From NCBI GenBank assembly GCA_023630585.1, contig CM042544.1, positions 15,055,256-15,119,255 of the forward strand: a stretch of DNA of 64,000 bases, in the 5' to 3' direction. Below are positions 33,120 through 44,479 of this stretch, piece by piece (position 1 is the stretch's first letter; each line of letters starts with the position of its first letter). The notes beneath the pieces are model-generated. The model ran no database searches and had not been told where the DNA came from. It saw nothing but the letters and a program-made list of their open reading frames with translations. This stretch comes from Cranoglanis bouderius (Eukaryota; Chordata; Actinopteri; Siluriformes; Cranoglanididae). Position numbers and translations under genes: made by a program.

Positions 33120-33666
33120 AACACATACATACCAAACAAGACATGTTTGACTATACTAAAAGTACATTGATGCTTGCCTACAAAGCCAAAAGTGGAACAG
33201 CACCCTCTTATCTTAGATCTCTCATCACCCCACACATCACACCACGCTCCCTCAGGTCAACAAGCACTGCTCGACTGCTTTCTCAGGATGCAAGGTAGAT
33301 CTGCCTCACAACTTTTCTCTGTTCTGGCACCAAGGTGGTGGAATTAACTTCCCATCAATGTCAGAACAGCTGAGTCACTGGATATCTTCAAGAAACGCCT
33401 AAAGACATACCTCTTTCTTAAATACTTACCCCTTGATAATTAGTGTTTTCTTCTTCTTCTTCTTCTTCTTCTTCTTCTTCTTCTTCCTCAAAAAAAAAAA
33501 AAAAACTTCTAACAGTTGCTCTCTTTTCAACAGGTTTGTGTTGAGTGCACTTTGCTGTAGTCGTACGAACCAGAAATGAAATATTCATTGATGGAGAATT
33601 TAAAGCACTCTTGTACGTCACTCTGGATAAGGGCATCTGTTAAATGCTATAAATGTAAATGTAAAT
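33120..33666 (+). mobile_element. 5'-truncated LINE, 3' end
   Basis: The plus strand encodes the end of a LINE ORF2: AYKAKSGTAPSYLRSLITPH, PRSLRSTSTARLLS, and after a frame change WWNELP-like and SLDIFKKRLKTYLFLKYL. The 3' end is CTCTGGATAAGGGCATCTGT followed by AAATG(TAAATG)n-type tail. A (CTT)n microsatellite and poly-A are embedded at 33441-33505. The same 3' tail appears on the SINEs at 55404 and 63464. Confidence 0.75.
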
Positions 33667-34556
33667 TGCTAATATTTAAAACACAGTGATCCTCCTAGGG
33701 CTACTACACTCATCATGCTAAATGGAACAATTAGTGGCAACTTAATGGTGATACACGTGAAGAAAATAGAACAACACATGGTAGAAAATAGGTGATTGCA
33801 GTTGTTCAAAGATGTATTAATTTCCACAGTCATTGCTTCTGGTGGGCGCTGATTAATCTGATTGTGGAATGTGTGAACTCTTGTGTAGACTTTTCCTGAG
33901 GGAGCCAAAGGTCTCATTTCTTTTCAGAATTTATTGGCCTTAATGGTGAGGATCTTTGGACTTATCTGCTGAGTAAGCAATCTGGTCTGGCCCAAAGGCC
34001 TAAATCACTGCATTTGAGAGCAGTTTCTGTGGTCAAGAGGGTTCAGCCCTGGGTCAGGGATGCCTTTAACACTTGGCCTGTTGTTTGCAGAATTGCTTGA
34101 GATAAGGCAGATGCACAAGCTGGATTTAAGTGGCTCCTCAGTGTCTGAGTGTAGATTCCATGTTTTATGGGTAATTGAGTGGAGTTGGTTAATAACATTT
34201 TGATCCAGAGTTTCTTTTGGGTTCTCTGGCTGAGACGGTCCACTGTTTTATTTCTTCTTGTTTTAATTTTGTGAATTATACGATGCTGCTTGTGCTGAGG
34301 TGCTACATGTGTGTGCTCTGCCAGGGCTGCCGCTGTCAACTATACGTTATTTCCTGGTGAAATCGAAACATCTAGAAACAAGAAGAACAGTACACCACAC
34401 AAGCTCACAGACTGGATGGTTGAAAATTATCTGTCCTCATCTGTAACATTCACTTATGAGTTGCTGCATCTGATATTGCAGCAGTCCATAATTATGCCTA
34501 TTGTTTCAGAATGAGATGTTCAATAACCTAAAAATAAAAAGGAGTTTGTTTTTTTT
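33667..34556. other. Intergenic, no gene seen
   Basis: No exon supported. CACTTATGAGTTGCTGCATC near 34450 recurs in variant form near 63437, marking an old dispersed repeat. Confidence 0.4.
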
Positions 34557-34593
34557 CAGGCCTGCTGGAAGCACACGGTCTTTTGACCTTCAC

Positions 34594-36141
34594 AGAACAA
34601 AGATGGCGCCAGTGTACCTGTCGGCATGCCATCTCTCTCGTCTCTCTCGTCTTTTACAGTTTGATGTACCTGTTGTACCTGCTCGTCTGGCATCAGTACT
34701 GTTTTTACTCTGTATGGTGGCGCCCTGGTATCGTGTAGACTCAGTGTTGACGTACGATCATCAAGCTTTGTTCAATATCAAAAACTGTATGGGAACTTAC
34801 CTAGGACTTTGTCCTGCTCTGTGTTCTCGTTCTCAATCCTCGTTCAACCAACCCGCGGTGGAGTGCGCTCGCCAGTTACCTTCCTGCGTTCCTCCTCTAA
34901 GGAAGCTCCGCAGGAAGAGAGGTAATCGTGGTGGTGTTCGAGTGAGAATCAGACGGGCAATTGCTTCCTCTATACGATTGGCGGAGTTTCCCTTGTATAC
35001 TATAAGCTTGGAGGGTCTTCACTTGTTGCGACGCTCATGGGATTATAGATATATTTTTCATCTGCCTATTTTCCCGGACTTCTTACACTCATCTATCTGC
35101 TCTGCCCCTCCGCGACCACGGATTCGCTATAGAGGAGTGAATTGTTTAAATCTTTGCGAACTGGATTTTGTTCAGATGGATCCGGCCTCGTCACCTCAGT
35201 CTCCTCTGAATATGGCTCTGGTAAATGCTAGGTCCATGTGCAACAAAACTTTTATCTTGAATGTCTTTTCTACCAGTCGTGACTTGGATATTTTATTTCT
35301 AACGGAGACTTGGGTCAGCGCTGGTGAGTCAATAGTCTTCGAGGAACTTTGTCCGCCGAACTATTGCTTTATTAGTAGTCCAAGGTCTGCTGGTAAGGGC
35401 GGTGGAGTTGCTATGGTTTTTAAACGGTCATTTAACGTACGGATAGTTTTTGTTTGGATTTACTCGTCGTTTGAGGTACAGTGTGTTGTGTTAGAGTTTA
35501 CCTCTTCCGCGCTCTTCTGTGCTTTGATCTATAGGCCACCTAACCCGGACAGTGCTTTTATAAGTGATTTTTGTGAATTTTTAACTTCTATCCTTCCATT
35601 GCATGATCATATGTTAATTTTGGGTGACTTTAATGTACATGTATGTTGCCCTGGTCGACCCCTGGTTACTGAATTTTGTAATGTTTTGGATTCCTTTGGT
35701 CTTATTCAACACATAAATCAAGCAACACATGTCCTTGGTCACACTCTTGACCTTATATTGTCATGTGGCACCCGTATTGATAATGTTAATATTGAAAATG
35801 CTTCCTTCTCTGTTGTGTGCTCTGCCGTCTTGACTGCGCCTATAGGCTATTACTCCCGTTTTTTAAATTCACTCACTGCTACTCAGTTTAGTGAAAGCTA
35901 TCTAGCTAATGCTGTTGAAACATCTATCTTAAATGCTGCAGAATCTTACTCTGGGCCTGATGATTTGCTTACCTTATTTTATACATTTTGCTCTAACATT
36001 TTAGATTCTATTGCACCTTTCAAGTTGAAGCAACCAAAGCGAAAATCCTATTACTGGCTGGATGATAATACTCATTCTCTCAGACAGGCCTGTCGTAAAG
36101 TGGAGCGGAGATGGAAGCATGATCGTTTAACTGTCCTTTGA
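34594..36141 (+). pseudogene. L2 LINE ORF2, endonuclease part
   Basis: AP-type endonuclease domain in one open frame: SPLNMALVNARSMCNKTF, LDILFLTETW (catalytic Glu), GKGGGVAMVFK, LIYRPPN, HMLILGDFNVHV (Asp and Asn) and HTLDLIL. The expected final SDH catalytic box is not seen where it should follow (about 35800-35860), so the nuclease is probably dead. The frame continues towards the reverse transcriptase and stops at 36141. Confidence 0.85.
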
Positions 36142-36188
36142 GATTTTTAAAGACAGTCTGCTTAAGTTTCAGAATGCTGCTAAATGAG

Positions 36189-37808
36189 CTAGATCTAGGT
36201 ATTTTTCTGACTTAATCTCTACTTACTGTCAGAGACCTAAGATTTTATTTTCCACGATTAATTCAATAATTAATCCGAGTTGCCAATTCCATGGGGAACC
36301 CTCAGCTGATCTATGTGAGAAATTTTTAATGTTTTTTACTGATAAACTGACAGCCATCCATTCTTCCTTTACTTTACAGTTCTCAGATCTGTCCCTAAAA
36401 TCGCTGGTTACCCCGGTTTCCTTTTATTGTTTTCAACATGTTTCTTTAAAGGTTCTGTGTGATTTGGTTAACCAGATGAAAATAACTTCCACTTCACTTG
36501 ATGTTGTTCCCGCAGAGATTATTAAAGCGACTTTCTCCGAAATTGGCCCCAGTATCCAAGTGCTGATAAATTCAGCTTTGGATGCTGGGGTAGTCCCGAA
36601 TTGCTTTAAACACGTTGTTGTGCAGTCACAATTGATCTCGTTCTTAAATTCAGCTAAGTTACTGGAACCTTTTCAATCTGGTTTTACTGCTTATCATAGT
36701 ACAGAGTCTGCTTTGTTAAAAGTGTCTAATGACATTTTACTTGCAGTTGATGCTGGTAAAAATGCTGTTTTGATGTTACTAGATCTTATAGCTGCCTTTG
36801 ATACTGTAGATCATGATGTACTTCTTTGGCGTTTAGAGCATTTGATTGGTATCAAGGGTACCGCTTTACAGTGGTTCAGTTCATATCTTAGAGACAGGTC
36901 CTTTTCTGTATCATTGGGCAAGTTTTCCTCTTCTTCTGCTCCTATTATTTCTGGTGTACCTCAGGGCTCCATTTTGGGCCCGCTCCTCTTTAATTTATAT
37001 GTGTGTCCACTGGGGAATATTATTAGAGGGCACAATGTCTCGTTTCATTTATACGCTGATGATACACAGTTGTACATTCCGTTGAAAGCGGGAGATTCCA
37101 TTCAACTGTTGTTGGACTGTCTTGATGATGTCATGAAATGGTTAATAAATAACTTTCTCCAGCTAAATGCGGACAAAACGGAAAAAAATTATTGTTTTTG
37201 GTCCCCCGAGATTGAGAGATGGGCTTATAAATGAACTTGCCAATCATTTCCCCTCAATTTCTTCCCAGGTTAGGAATCTTGGTGTCATCCTGGACTCAGA
37301 ATTGTGCTTAACCAAGCAAATAAATTCGGTTGTTAAGAATAGTTTTTATCAATTATGGATTATTTCTAAACTTAAAACATTTTTAACTTTTCAAGATTTG
37401 GAGAAGGTTATTCATGCTTTTATCACATTGCGTTTAGATTATTGTAACTCATTGTATTCGGGTCTTCCTCAGTCATCTCTTGCTCTCCTCCAGATGGTTC
37501 AAAATGCAGCTGCAAGGATATTGACCAGAGCAAAGAAATTTGACCATGTCACCCTAATTTTAGCAGCACTCCATTGGCTCCCAATTCATTCAAGGATCCA
37601 GTATAAAATTCTGTTGTTTGTTTTTAAAGCTCTTAATGATCAAGCTCCCTCTTATCTTAAAGATCTTCTTATTCCACATTCATCCAGCAGATCCTTAAGA
37701 TCCTTAAGGGTGATAGAGCTTTTTCTGTTGTTGCCCCTCGCTTATGGAATCAGTTGCCACTGGCTATCCGCCTTGCACCTTCTATTATCATTTTTAAGAA
37801 GAGGCTGA
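36189..37808 (+). pseudogene. L2 LINE ORF2, reverse transcriptase part
   Basis: SLDVVPAEIIKATFSEIGPS, then a deletion removing the motif between FKHVVVQ and SQLISFLN that normally carries PLLKKP...NFRPIS. LLDLIAAFDTVDH (first Asp), GVPQGSILGPLLFNLYV and SFHLYADDTQLYI (catalytic YADD) follow. A frame change near 37165 leads to the C-terminal region RNLGVILDSELCLTKQI, LRLDYCNSLYSGLPQSSL and LHWLPIHSRIQYKIL. Confidence 0.88.
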
Positions 37809-37985
37809 AAACGTATCTTTTCTCCCTGGCATTTTAATTTAAATCTAGTATTGTTTTTTGTCTGTCTTCTATGTTGTTTATTCTGATTTTATTTATATTT
37901 TCTCGACTCTGTTCAGCACTTTGGTCAGCTGTGCTGTGTTTAAATGTGCTATATAAATAAAATTTGCTTACTTACTTACTTACTA

Positions 37986-39070
37986 ATAACCACATATGAA
38001 CATGATGCTTCAGTGTCCACATACTTTTGACCATGTAGTGTGTCTAGTGTTTTATTTATCTTAAATGAAAGCACATAATAGAGTAAAGTATGCCATTGCT
38101 TGAAATTTCAGGGAGCCCCACTGATATGTGTCTCCCACTGATATTACAATTGCAAATATGTAAGTAAAGTAAAGTAAAGGTAAAAGACATTTTAAACACA
38201 GGCAGAACTTAAAACATTATTTTAAAAAAACTTTTAAATCAATTAATAAAATCTACAGCACTTAGGAAACAACATTTAAGCCTGTTTCGACTCACTATAA
38301 CTACACTTACCTTTAATGTAAGCAGTAATTACTTTAAAAATCTAAAAAAATTTATAAAAAAATTTAACACCTCATGCTGGAAACATTATTTTGCATGAGT
38401 GATCCATTATAGATTAAAAATGTACATTTTAGTTGCATCCTACAACATTCACTTAGCCCTAATACTTAAACGCATTCACTCCTATGAAATACATGAAGTA
38501 TCCCACAAGATACATGTACAAGAAGTTGCATCATCCAAAGTTCTTGAAGGTCATCAGAAGAAGAAAGTAACATTGTGATATTGACTGATGAGGTCAATTT
38601 GAAAGTACAATTTGAAAGTCACCCAAAATGTAGATATGCAAATATAATAATTTATTATTCTAAATCATAGTAGTTATAAATGTCATTATGAATTATTACT
38701 ATAAATAAATACATACATTTTAAGCAACTTACTAGAATGTTAATGTTCTAATTACGTAAGCGAATTAACCACATTTTATGTATTTGCTTATTCTAGGCTA
38801 CAAAACCTCAACCCTGTTACTCATTCAGGAGCAAAATTTAACCAGTGGGCCTCATTTATCAAGTCAGATATAAGCGGATTTATTTGAAAATCATAGAATA
38901 TGTTTGTATCCTACTTGTGCTCCTAAGTGTGTACATATTATGCATAAGAAGACTAACTAATGTAAACCTCTTTTGATTTGATTGACTCAACTCATATAAT
39001 TTCCATGGCTTGCTGCATTTTTTATGTTGAATATACTGTCAAATTTAAAATGCTTTTAAAGTACCTTTAC
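37986..39070. other. Intergenic; carries an MITE-end-like motif and a dispersed repeat
   Basis: CCACATACTTTTGACCATGTAGTG at 38018-38041 resembles a transposon terminal repeat. The following 38043-38111 is about 93 percent identical by eye to 63672-63735. No exon is supported. Confidence 0.4.
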
Positions 39071-39356
39071 CAAAGTTTTTCTCATTTGCTAAGACACACT
39101 TAATGAAACTGGGATCCACTTGATCTTCATCATCACCTTCTTAGCACAGCAGAAGTCTTCTCTTGCAAATGTCTTAACACTTTTTCATTTGTTTCACACA
39201 TTTTTCACACCCTTTGTCAAAACAGCAACACAGTTCAGCAACACAGATCTCATTAACAGACCCCAAACTCTATTGGATTAACTGTGTTGAACAAAAAACA
39301 TATATTCACAGCTGATAGAAAGTACTTGCATAATTATGAATCTCTAATGTACCTGT

Positions 39357-39640
39357 GTGAAATGCATTTGCACAACTCTTCAATCAGCAATCAGTCCTCA
39401 TCCATCTATGAAAGATGCCACCTCTGTGTTGCTATTTGCAAGCACGGATCAAAGAGACCAAAGGCACGGAAGGAGAGTAAGAGGCCATGGCAGAGGGGCC
39501 CGAGGAAGAGGAGTTTGCATGTGTGGTGGAGGAGCCGCAGCAAGACGGTGGAGAGGTTGGACAAAGGGCCCAGCCCATTCTGAGTCAGAGCACTGTGGCA
39601 TCTATTGTCAGGCTTTTTTGGAATGAGAACAGGTAAGTCA
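39357..39640 (+). pseudogene. Arg/Gly-rich N-terminal fragment of an IS630-like transposase
   Basis: The plus strand encodes RHGRRVRGHGRGARGRG. The IS630-like transposases of fish genomes as I remember them start with such an RG-rich region, and the element at 40556 has one too. A donor-like AACAG|GTAAGT follows at 39630-39638. It may be the interrupted 5' part of the element whose 3' half resumes at 43263. Confidence 0.4.
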
Positions 39641-40049
39641 CAATGTTACTGTATACCACTGTGTATTTCAACTTTACTGTATTGCCCTGTTGACAGAACA
39701 AACTGCGTCTACAGTAATGCAGATGTTTCATCAATCCCATTTACAGTTTTTCTCAATCGATTTGACACATTTCTCCAAATGAATGTAGTTGCTCTCAAAA
39801 CAATTAACACTTATGTTGGCGAAACAGTTCAATATTCACTGCATAATGAAGCATTGCATTTTATTCTAGTAATGCATTTATTAGAAATAAATTCTAACAT
39901 CAAAACTACAATTGTGTTCTCTGTTGATCTGATAACAAATTCAGCTGTAGATACACAAATAAATGAATGAAAATACATGTTTTTCATGAAGTTCTTTAAT
40001 GAGGAGTTTAGTTGTATAACAATGAGTTTTTGCCCCCCAAAAATAATAC

Positions 40050-40310
40050 AGTGAGGGAAAAAATTATTTGATTCCCTTGCTGATTTTGTACGTTTGCGTA
40101 TCAGTCTATAATGTTAATGGTAGGTGTATTTTAACAGTGAGAGGCAAAATAACAACAAAAAAATCCAGAAAAAACGCATTTCAAAAAAAGTTATAAATTG
40201 ATTTGCATTTTAATGAATGAAATAAGTACTTGATCCCCTATCAATCAGCAAGATTTCTGACTCCCAGGTGTCTTTTACATAGGTAACGAGCTGAGATTAG
40301 GAGCATTGGT
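40050..40310 (+). mobile_element. Tc1 5' terminal fragment (fourth family)
   Basis: Begins CAGTGAGGGAAAAAATTATT directly after a TA, continues ATGGTAGGTGTATTTTAACA and CTCCCAGGTGTCTTTTACAT, and stops at GAGCTGAGATTAGGAGCA. This is the left arm of the same Tc1 family whose transposase lies at 42464-43262. The missing middle is occupied by the IS630-like body. Confidence 0.75.
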
Positions 40311-40555
40311 CTTTACAAATATCACAAACATTTGTGTACCATTTTTCCAAACACAACAAACAAAACTCTGTTATTTGTTAAATTCTCAGTTGCACATGGT
40401 ATGTTTTCAATTAGCCCCAAATTGATATCTGATTAGTTAATAATACACACAACACAAGAAATGCAAATTTCCTAATTGTTTACACAGTTGTCTTAATTAA
40501 AACAACTATAAAAGGGGGAAAGAAAAACATCAAAGATGCACACATCAGAAGAAGA

Positions 40556-41967
40556 ATGAGAAGAGGAAAAGGAAGAGGTGTAAGAGTGAGAGGTGGTGGG
40601 GATGGTAGAAGAAGGGTATTAATGAGAGGGAGAGGAACAGTTGAAGAGGTAGAAAGAGATGATGGGAGAGGAGTAGAGGGTATAGGAAGAGGAGATGGAG
40701 CAAGAAGAGTTGAGGATGTAGGAAGAGGAGAAGAGTGAGAGTCTATTAGTCTATTAGAGCCTATTAGTCTTGTTTTAGTTCTAGTTTTCTACTGTAAATG
40801 TTCCTGCTTGTCCAAACATTTTTCAGAATTGAAGTTCGAGAACATTCAGGTGGACAAACAAGACTCTTTTCAGTTGAACAAGAGCATGCCATTGTTAACA
40901 TGGTGGTCCAGAACAACACCCTCCGCCTCAAAGAAATTCAGCAAAGAATAATGCAGGACAATCAACTATTCCACAATATTCACCAATGCAGTCTCTCCAC
41001 AATTGATCGTGTTCTAAGGAGAAATGCGATCCGAATGAAACAGGTATACAAAGTGCCCTTTGAGAGGAACTCCATTAGAGTGAAGGAGTTGCGATTCCAG
41101 TTTGTTCAAGTACGTACAAGCCAATTACTGCACTTTTACTGTAAACACAAAGATATTTTTTTCCTGGATATTATGTGTCCATATACTATTCCACTCTAAG
41201 TGAAAAGATTCAGGCATCTCTATGCATAGTGCTGCATCAAAGTGGGAACTCAGACTTCAGCAACAGTTTAGTATCAACTTTGCAATCAATGGCATTACTG
41301 TAAAAAACTAACTTATTGTACCTTGTGTTCTTTTTACTCTAGAGAATTTTGGAGTTGGATAGAAGTGCAACTCATCATGAGAACCTGTATATTGATGAAG
41401 CTGGCTTCAATCTTCACAAAAAAAGGAGAAGAGGGAGAAATGTGATTGGCCATCGTGCCACAGTCAATGTCCCTGTACAACGAGGAGGCAACATTACTAT
41501 GTGTGCCACAATTTCAACCACTGGTGTTGTGGCACACAATGCTCTCTTGGGGCCATACAACACAGAAAGGCTCCTAAATTTTTTTACACTCCCTTAATGA
41601 AATCCTCTTTCCACAGGGTGATCAGGAGCAAATAGAGCGAAATTTTGTAGTTGTTTGGGACAATGTCCAATTCCACCATTCAGCACAGATGCAAGAGTGG
41701 TTTGAGCATCACCCACATTTCAGGATGGTGTTCCTTCCACTATATTCTCCTTTCCTGAATCCAATTGAGGAGTTCTTCTCCTCTTGGAGATGGAAAGTAT
41801 ATGATCGCAACCCTTACAACCAAGTAAGTCTTCTTCAAGCAGTGGAAGCGGCCTGTGGAGAAATTGAGGCACAAGCATGTCAAGGATGGATCCAGCATTC
41901 ACAGCGTTTTTTCCCACGATGCATGACCAGTGAAAATATATGCTGTGATGTTGATGAAATTCTCTGA
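40556..41967 (+). pseudogene. IS630-like (DD35E) transposase, one frameshift from intact
   Basis: An RG-rich leader (from 40556) precedes an exon at 40827-41109 (acceptor TTTTTCAG) with a helix-turn-helix region: RLFSVEQEHAIVNMVVQN, STIDRVLRRNAIRMKQVYKV and PFERNSIRVKELRFQFVQ. The donor is CAA|GTACGT. The next exon, 41343-41967, reads YIDEAGFNLHKKRRRGRN (first Asp), NVPVQRGGNITMCATIS, VVVWDNVQFHHS (second Asp) and LPLYSPFLNPIEEFFSSWRW (Glu, 35 residues later). One extra T in a T7 run at 41579-41585 shifts the frame. Skipping one T restores it. The C-terminus CQGWIQHSQRFFPRCM matches the second copy at 43263-43874. Confidence 0.82.
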
Positions 41968-42378
41968 CCAGATGTAATTGAGAGGCAAGATCAATAAAGT
42001 TAATTGATTTAATGATTGCAGGACATTTATTTATTTATTTCATTATTTACTTAATTATTATTTTTGGGGGGCAAAAACTCATTGTTATACAACTAAACTC
42101 CTCATTAAAGAACTTCATGAAAAACTTGTAATTTCATTCATTTTTTCGTGTATCTACAGCTGAATTTGTTGTCAAATCAACAGAGAACACAACTGTAGTT
42201 TTGATGTCAGTATTTATTTCTAATAAATGCATTACTAGAATAAAATGCGATGCTTCATTATGCAGTCAATATTGAACTGTTTCGCCGACATAAGAGTGTT
42301 TAGTTTGCTGTGTTAATTGTTTTGAGAGCAACTACATTCATTTGGAGAAATGTGTCAAATCGATTGAGAAAAACTGTA

Positions 42379-43262
42379 AAGGGAGTGATCCTAATCTCAG
42401 CTTGTTACCTGTATAAAAGTGTCCACAGAAGCAATCAATCAATCAGATTCCAAACTCTCCACCATGGCCAAGACCAAAGAGCTGTCCAAGGATGTCAGGG
42501 ACAAGATTGTAGACCTACACAAGGCTGGAATGGGCTACAAGACCATCACCAAGCAGCTTGGTGAGAAGGTGACAACAGTTGGTGCGATTATTTGCAAATG
42601 GAAGAAACACAAAATAACTGTCGGTCTCCCTCGGTCTGGGGCTCCATGCAAGATCTCACCTCGTGGAGTTTCAATGATCATGAGAACAGTGAGGAATCAG
42701 CCCAGAACTACATGGGAGGATCTTGTTAATGATCTCAAGGCAGCTGGGACTATAGTCACCAAGAAAACAACTGGTAACACACTACGCCGTGAAGGACTGA
42801 AATCCTGCAGCGCCCACAAGGTCCCCCTGCTCAAGAAAGTACATGTACAGGCCCGTCTGAAGTTTGCCTGAATGATTCAGAGGAGAACTGGGTGAAAGTG
42901 TTGTGGTCAGATGAGACCAAAATCGAGCTCTTTGGCATCAACTCAACTCGCCGTGTTTGGAGGAGGAGGAATGCTGCCTATGACCCCAAGAACACCATCC
43001 CCACCGTCAAACATGGAGGTGGAAACATTATGCTTTGGGGGTGTTTTTCTGCTAAGGGGACAGGACAACTGCACTGCATTAAAGGGACAATGGACGGGGC
43101 CATGTACCGTCAAATCTTGGGTGATAACCTCCTTCCCTCAGCCAGGGCATTGAAAATGGGTCGTGGATGGGTATTCCAGCATGACAATGACCCAAAACAC
43201 ACAGCCAAGGCAACAAAGGAGTGGCTCAAGAAGAAGCACATTAAAGTCCTGGAGTGGCCAGC
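42379..43262 (+). mobile_element. Tc1 element fragment (fourth family), transposase region
   Basis: Starts at AAAGGGAGTGATCCTAATCTC, the right half of the palindromic leader whose left half ends at 40310. It runs through the 5' UTR and most of the transposase gene, and stops abruptly after LEWP at 43262 where IS630-like sequence begins. No right terminal repeat was found. Confidence 0.8.
42464..43262 (+). pseudogene. Tc1 transposase, 3'-truncated
   Basis: Begins MAKTKELSKDVRDKIVDLHK at an ATG in CACCATGG context. The DNA-binding region is complete (GYKTITKQLGEKVTTVGAII, RTTWEDLVNDLKAAG). A frame break near 42870 separates it from VLWSDETKIELFGINSTRR (first Asp), TVKHGGGNIMLWGCFSAKGT and GWVFQHDNDPKHTAKATKEW (second Asp). 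The Glu region (normally after LEWP) is missing. Dead copy. Confidence 0.88.
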
Positions 43263-43874
43263 CATCACATTTATATGGATGAAGCCGGCTTCAACCTCTG
43301 TAAAGTGAGGAGACGTGGGAGGAACACCATTGGGCAGAGGGCCACTGTTACAGTACCAGGTCAGATGGGCAGCATTATCACCATGTGTGCTGCCATCTCC
43401 AATGATGGTGTCCTTTGACACATACCAACTATCGGCCCATACAATACAGAACGTCTCATCACATTTCTTGATGCGCTGAATGAAACACTGGTTCCACCCG
43501 GAGAGAGATGGCTGATGAGGCCTGGCATGACTCTGTATGTCATCATTTGAGACAGTGTTGCCTTCCACCATTCTCGCCTTGTGAATGAATGGTTTGCAGC
43601 ACAGCCCCATATGATGATACAATTCCTCCCTGCATACTCTCCTTTTCTCAACCCAATTGAGGAGTTCTTCTCTGCTTGGAGATGGAAGTTGTATGATCAC
43701 CAGCCATATGAGCAGATGTCCCTCCTGGACAAAATGAATGCTGGTTGGCTGGCAATAAGTGTAGAGGACCGCCAGGGATGGATAGGCCATTCAAGGAGGT
43801 ATTTCCCTTGGTGCATTGCAAGGGAAAACATCCAATGCGATGTTGATGAGAACCTGTGGCATATATATGATTGA
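43263..43874 (+). pseudogene. IS630-like transposase fragment, second copy
   Basis: Starts mid-protein at the first-Asp motif (frame-shifted ATGGATGAAGCCGGCTTCAAC), then RGRNTIGQRATVTVPGQMGS, GPYNTERLITFLDALNETL with an in-frame stop just before, and another stop near 43549 in place of the residue before DSVAFHHS. An open stretch follows from NEWFAAQPHMMIQFLPAYSP through NPIEEFFSAWRWKLYDHQPY and RQGWIGHSRRYFPWCIAREN to the stop. About 60 percent identical to the first copy by eye. Confidence 0.8.
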
Positions 43875-44085
43875 AAGAATATATTAATTTGACCACAAGG
43901 TGTGGTGTTTGATGGAAATATTTGCTTTTGTTGCATGTTTTTAATGTTTCGTGAGTGTTAGAGCATTTTGCAAACAAAATTAGTCATTTTGGCCAGTGAG
44001 CTTCAGTTTTAGCCTGTGTGTTAACTGTTTTGAAAATGTAATGTCAGAGTGGACAAATGTGTTTAAGTAATCCAGAAAAAACTGT
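43263..44085 (+). mobile_element. Second IS630-like element, 3' half
   Basis: Follows the Tc1 fragment without a gap. Transposase 3' half plus a right end reading GTTAACTGTTTTGAAAATG ... CCAGAAAAAACTGTAA, a diverged version of the 42300-42380 arm. It is clearly older than the copy at 39748-42378. Confidence 0.7.
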
Positions 44086-44215
44086 AATGATATTGTACAC
44101 TTTCCCTCCAATAGCGGACTGGAGGAGTTTAAACATCAGTCTTTCATGCCTTCATTGCTTTCAGTCTACAAAGCAAGCAAAGATTCTGCTATTTTTGTTT
44201 TTGATGGTAGTATTT

Positions 44216-44385
44216 ATGAGGCTCACTCACTCTCTCACTTACACTCACTCTCTCAGTCATTATCACCTCACTCACTCACTCTCACCTCATTCACACTCAT
44301 TCACTCATTTACTCTCTCACTCATATACTCACTCTCTCTCTCACTCAGAATCATTCTATCTCTCTCTCTTTCTCTCTCACTGTTT
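44216..44385. repeat. (CTCACT)-rich low-complexity tract
   Basis: Irregular CTCACTCACTCT / CTCTCT repeats over about 170 bp. The Ser/His/Leu-rich frames across it are artefacts. Confidence 0.85.
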
Positions 44386-44479
44386 ATCAAGCTACATCCA
44401 AAAGGGGTGCTGGCGCTTTCCCTTATTACAGCATGGAGTTGTTACTTAAAACAATGTTTTTTAAAATAAAAGTGTCAGG

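Larger units (their letters stand above)
34557..37985 (+). mobile_element. Nearly full-length L2-type LINE, inactivated
   Basis: Non-LTR retrotransposon with 5' sequence containing AAAGATGGCGCC, endonuclease and reverse transcriptase regions. The 3' UTR ends GTGCTATATAAATAAAATTT and a short TTAC tandem tail (37967-37984), the usual L2-like 3' end. The coding region is split by stops near 36140 and 36185, a further frame change near 37165, and a short in-frame loss near 36630. Confidence 0.88.
39748..42378 (+). mobile_element. IS630-like Tc1/mariner-superfamily element with about 300-bp inverted repeats
   Basis: Ends are CAGTTTTTCTCAATCGATTT and its inverse, each flanked by TA (39746-39747 and 42379-42380). 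The arms 39748-40049 and about 42062-42378 are inverted copies of each other for about 300 bp, including GTTTTTGCCCCCCAAAAATA near the inner edges. Between the left arm and the body lies 260 bp of foreign Tc1 sequence. The body encodes an intron-containing transposase. Confidence 0.8.
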
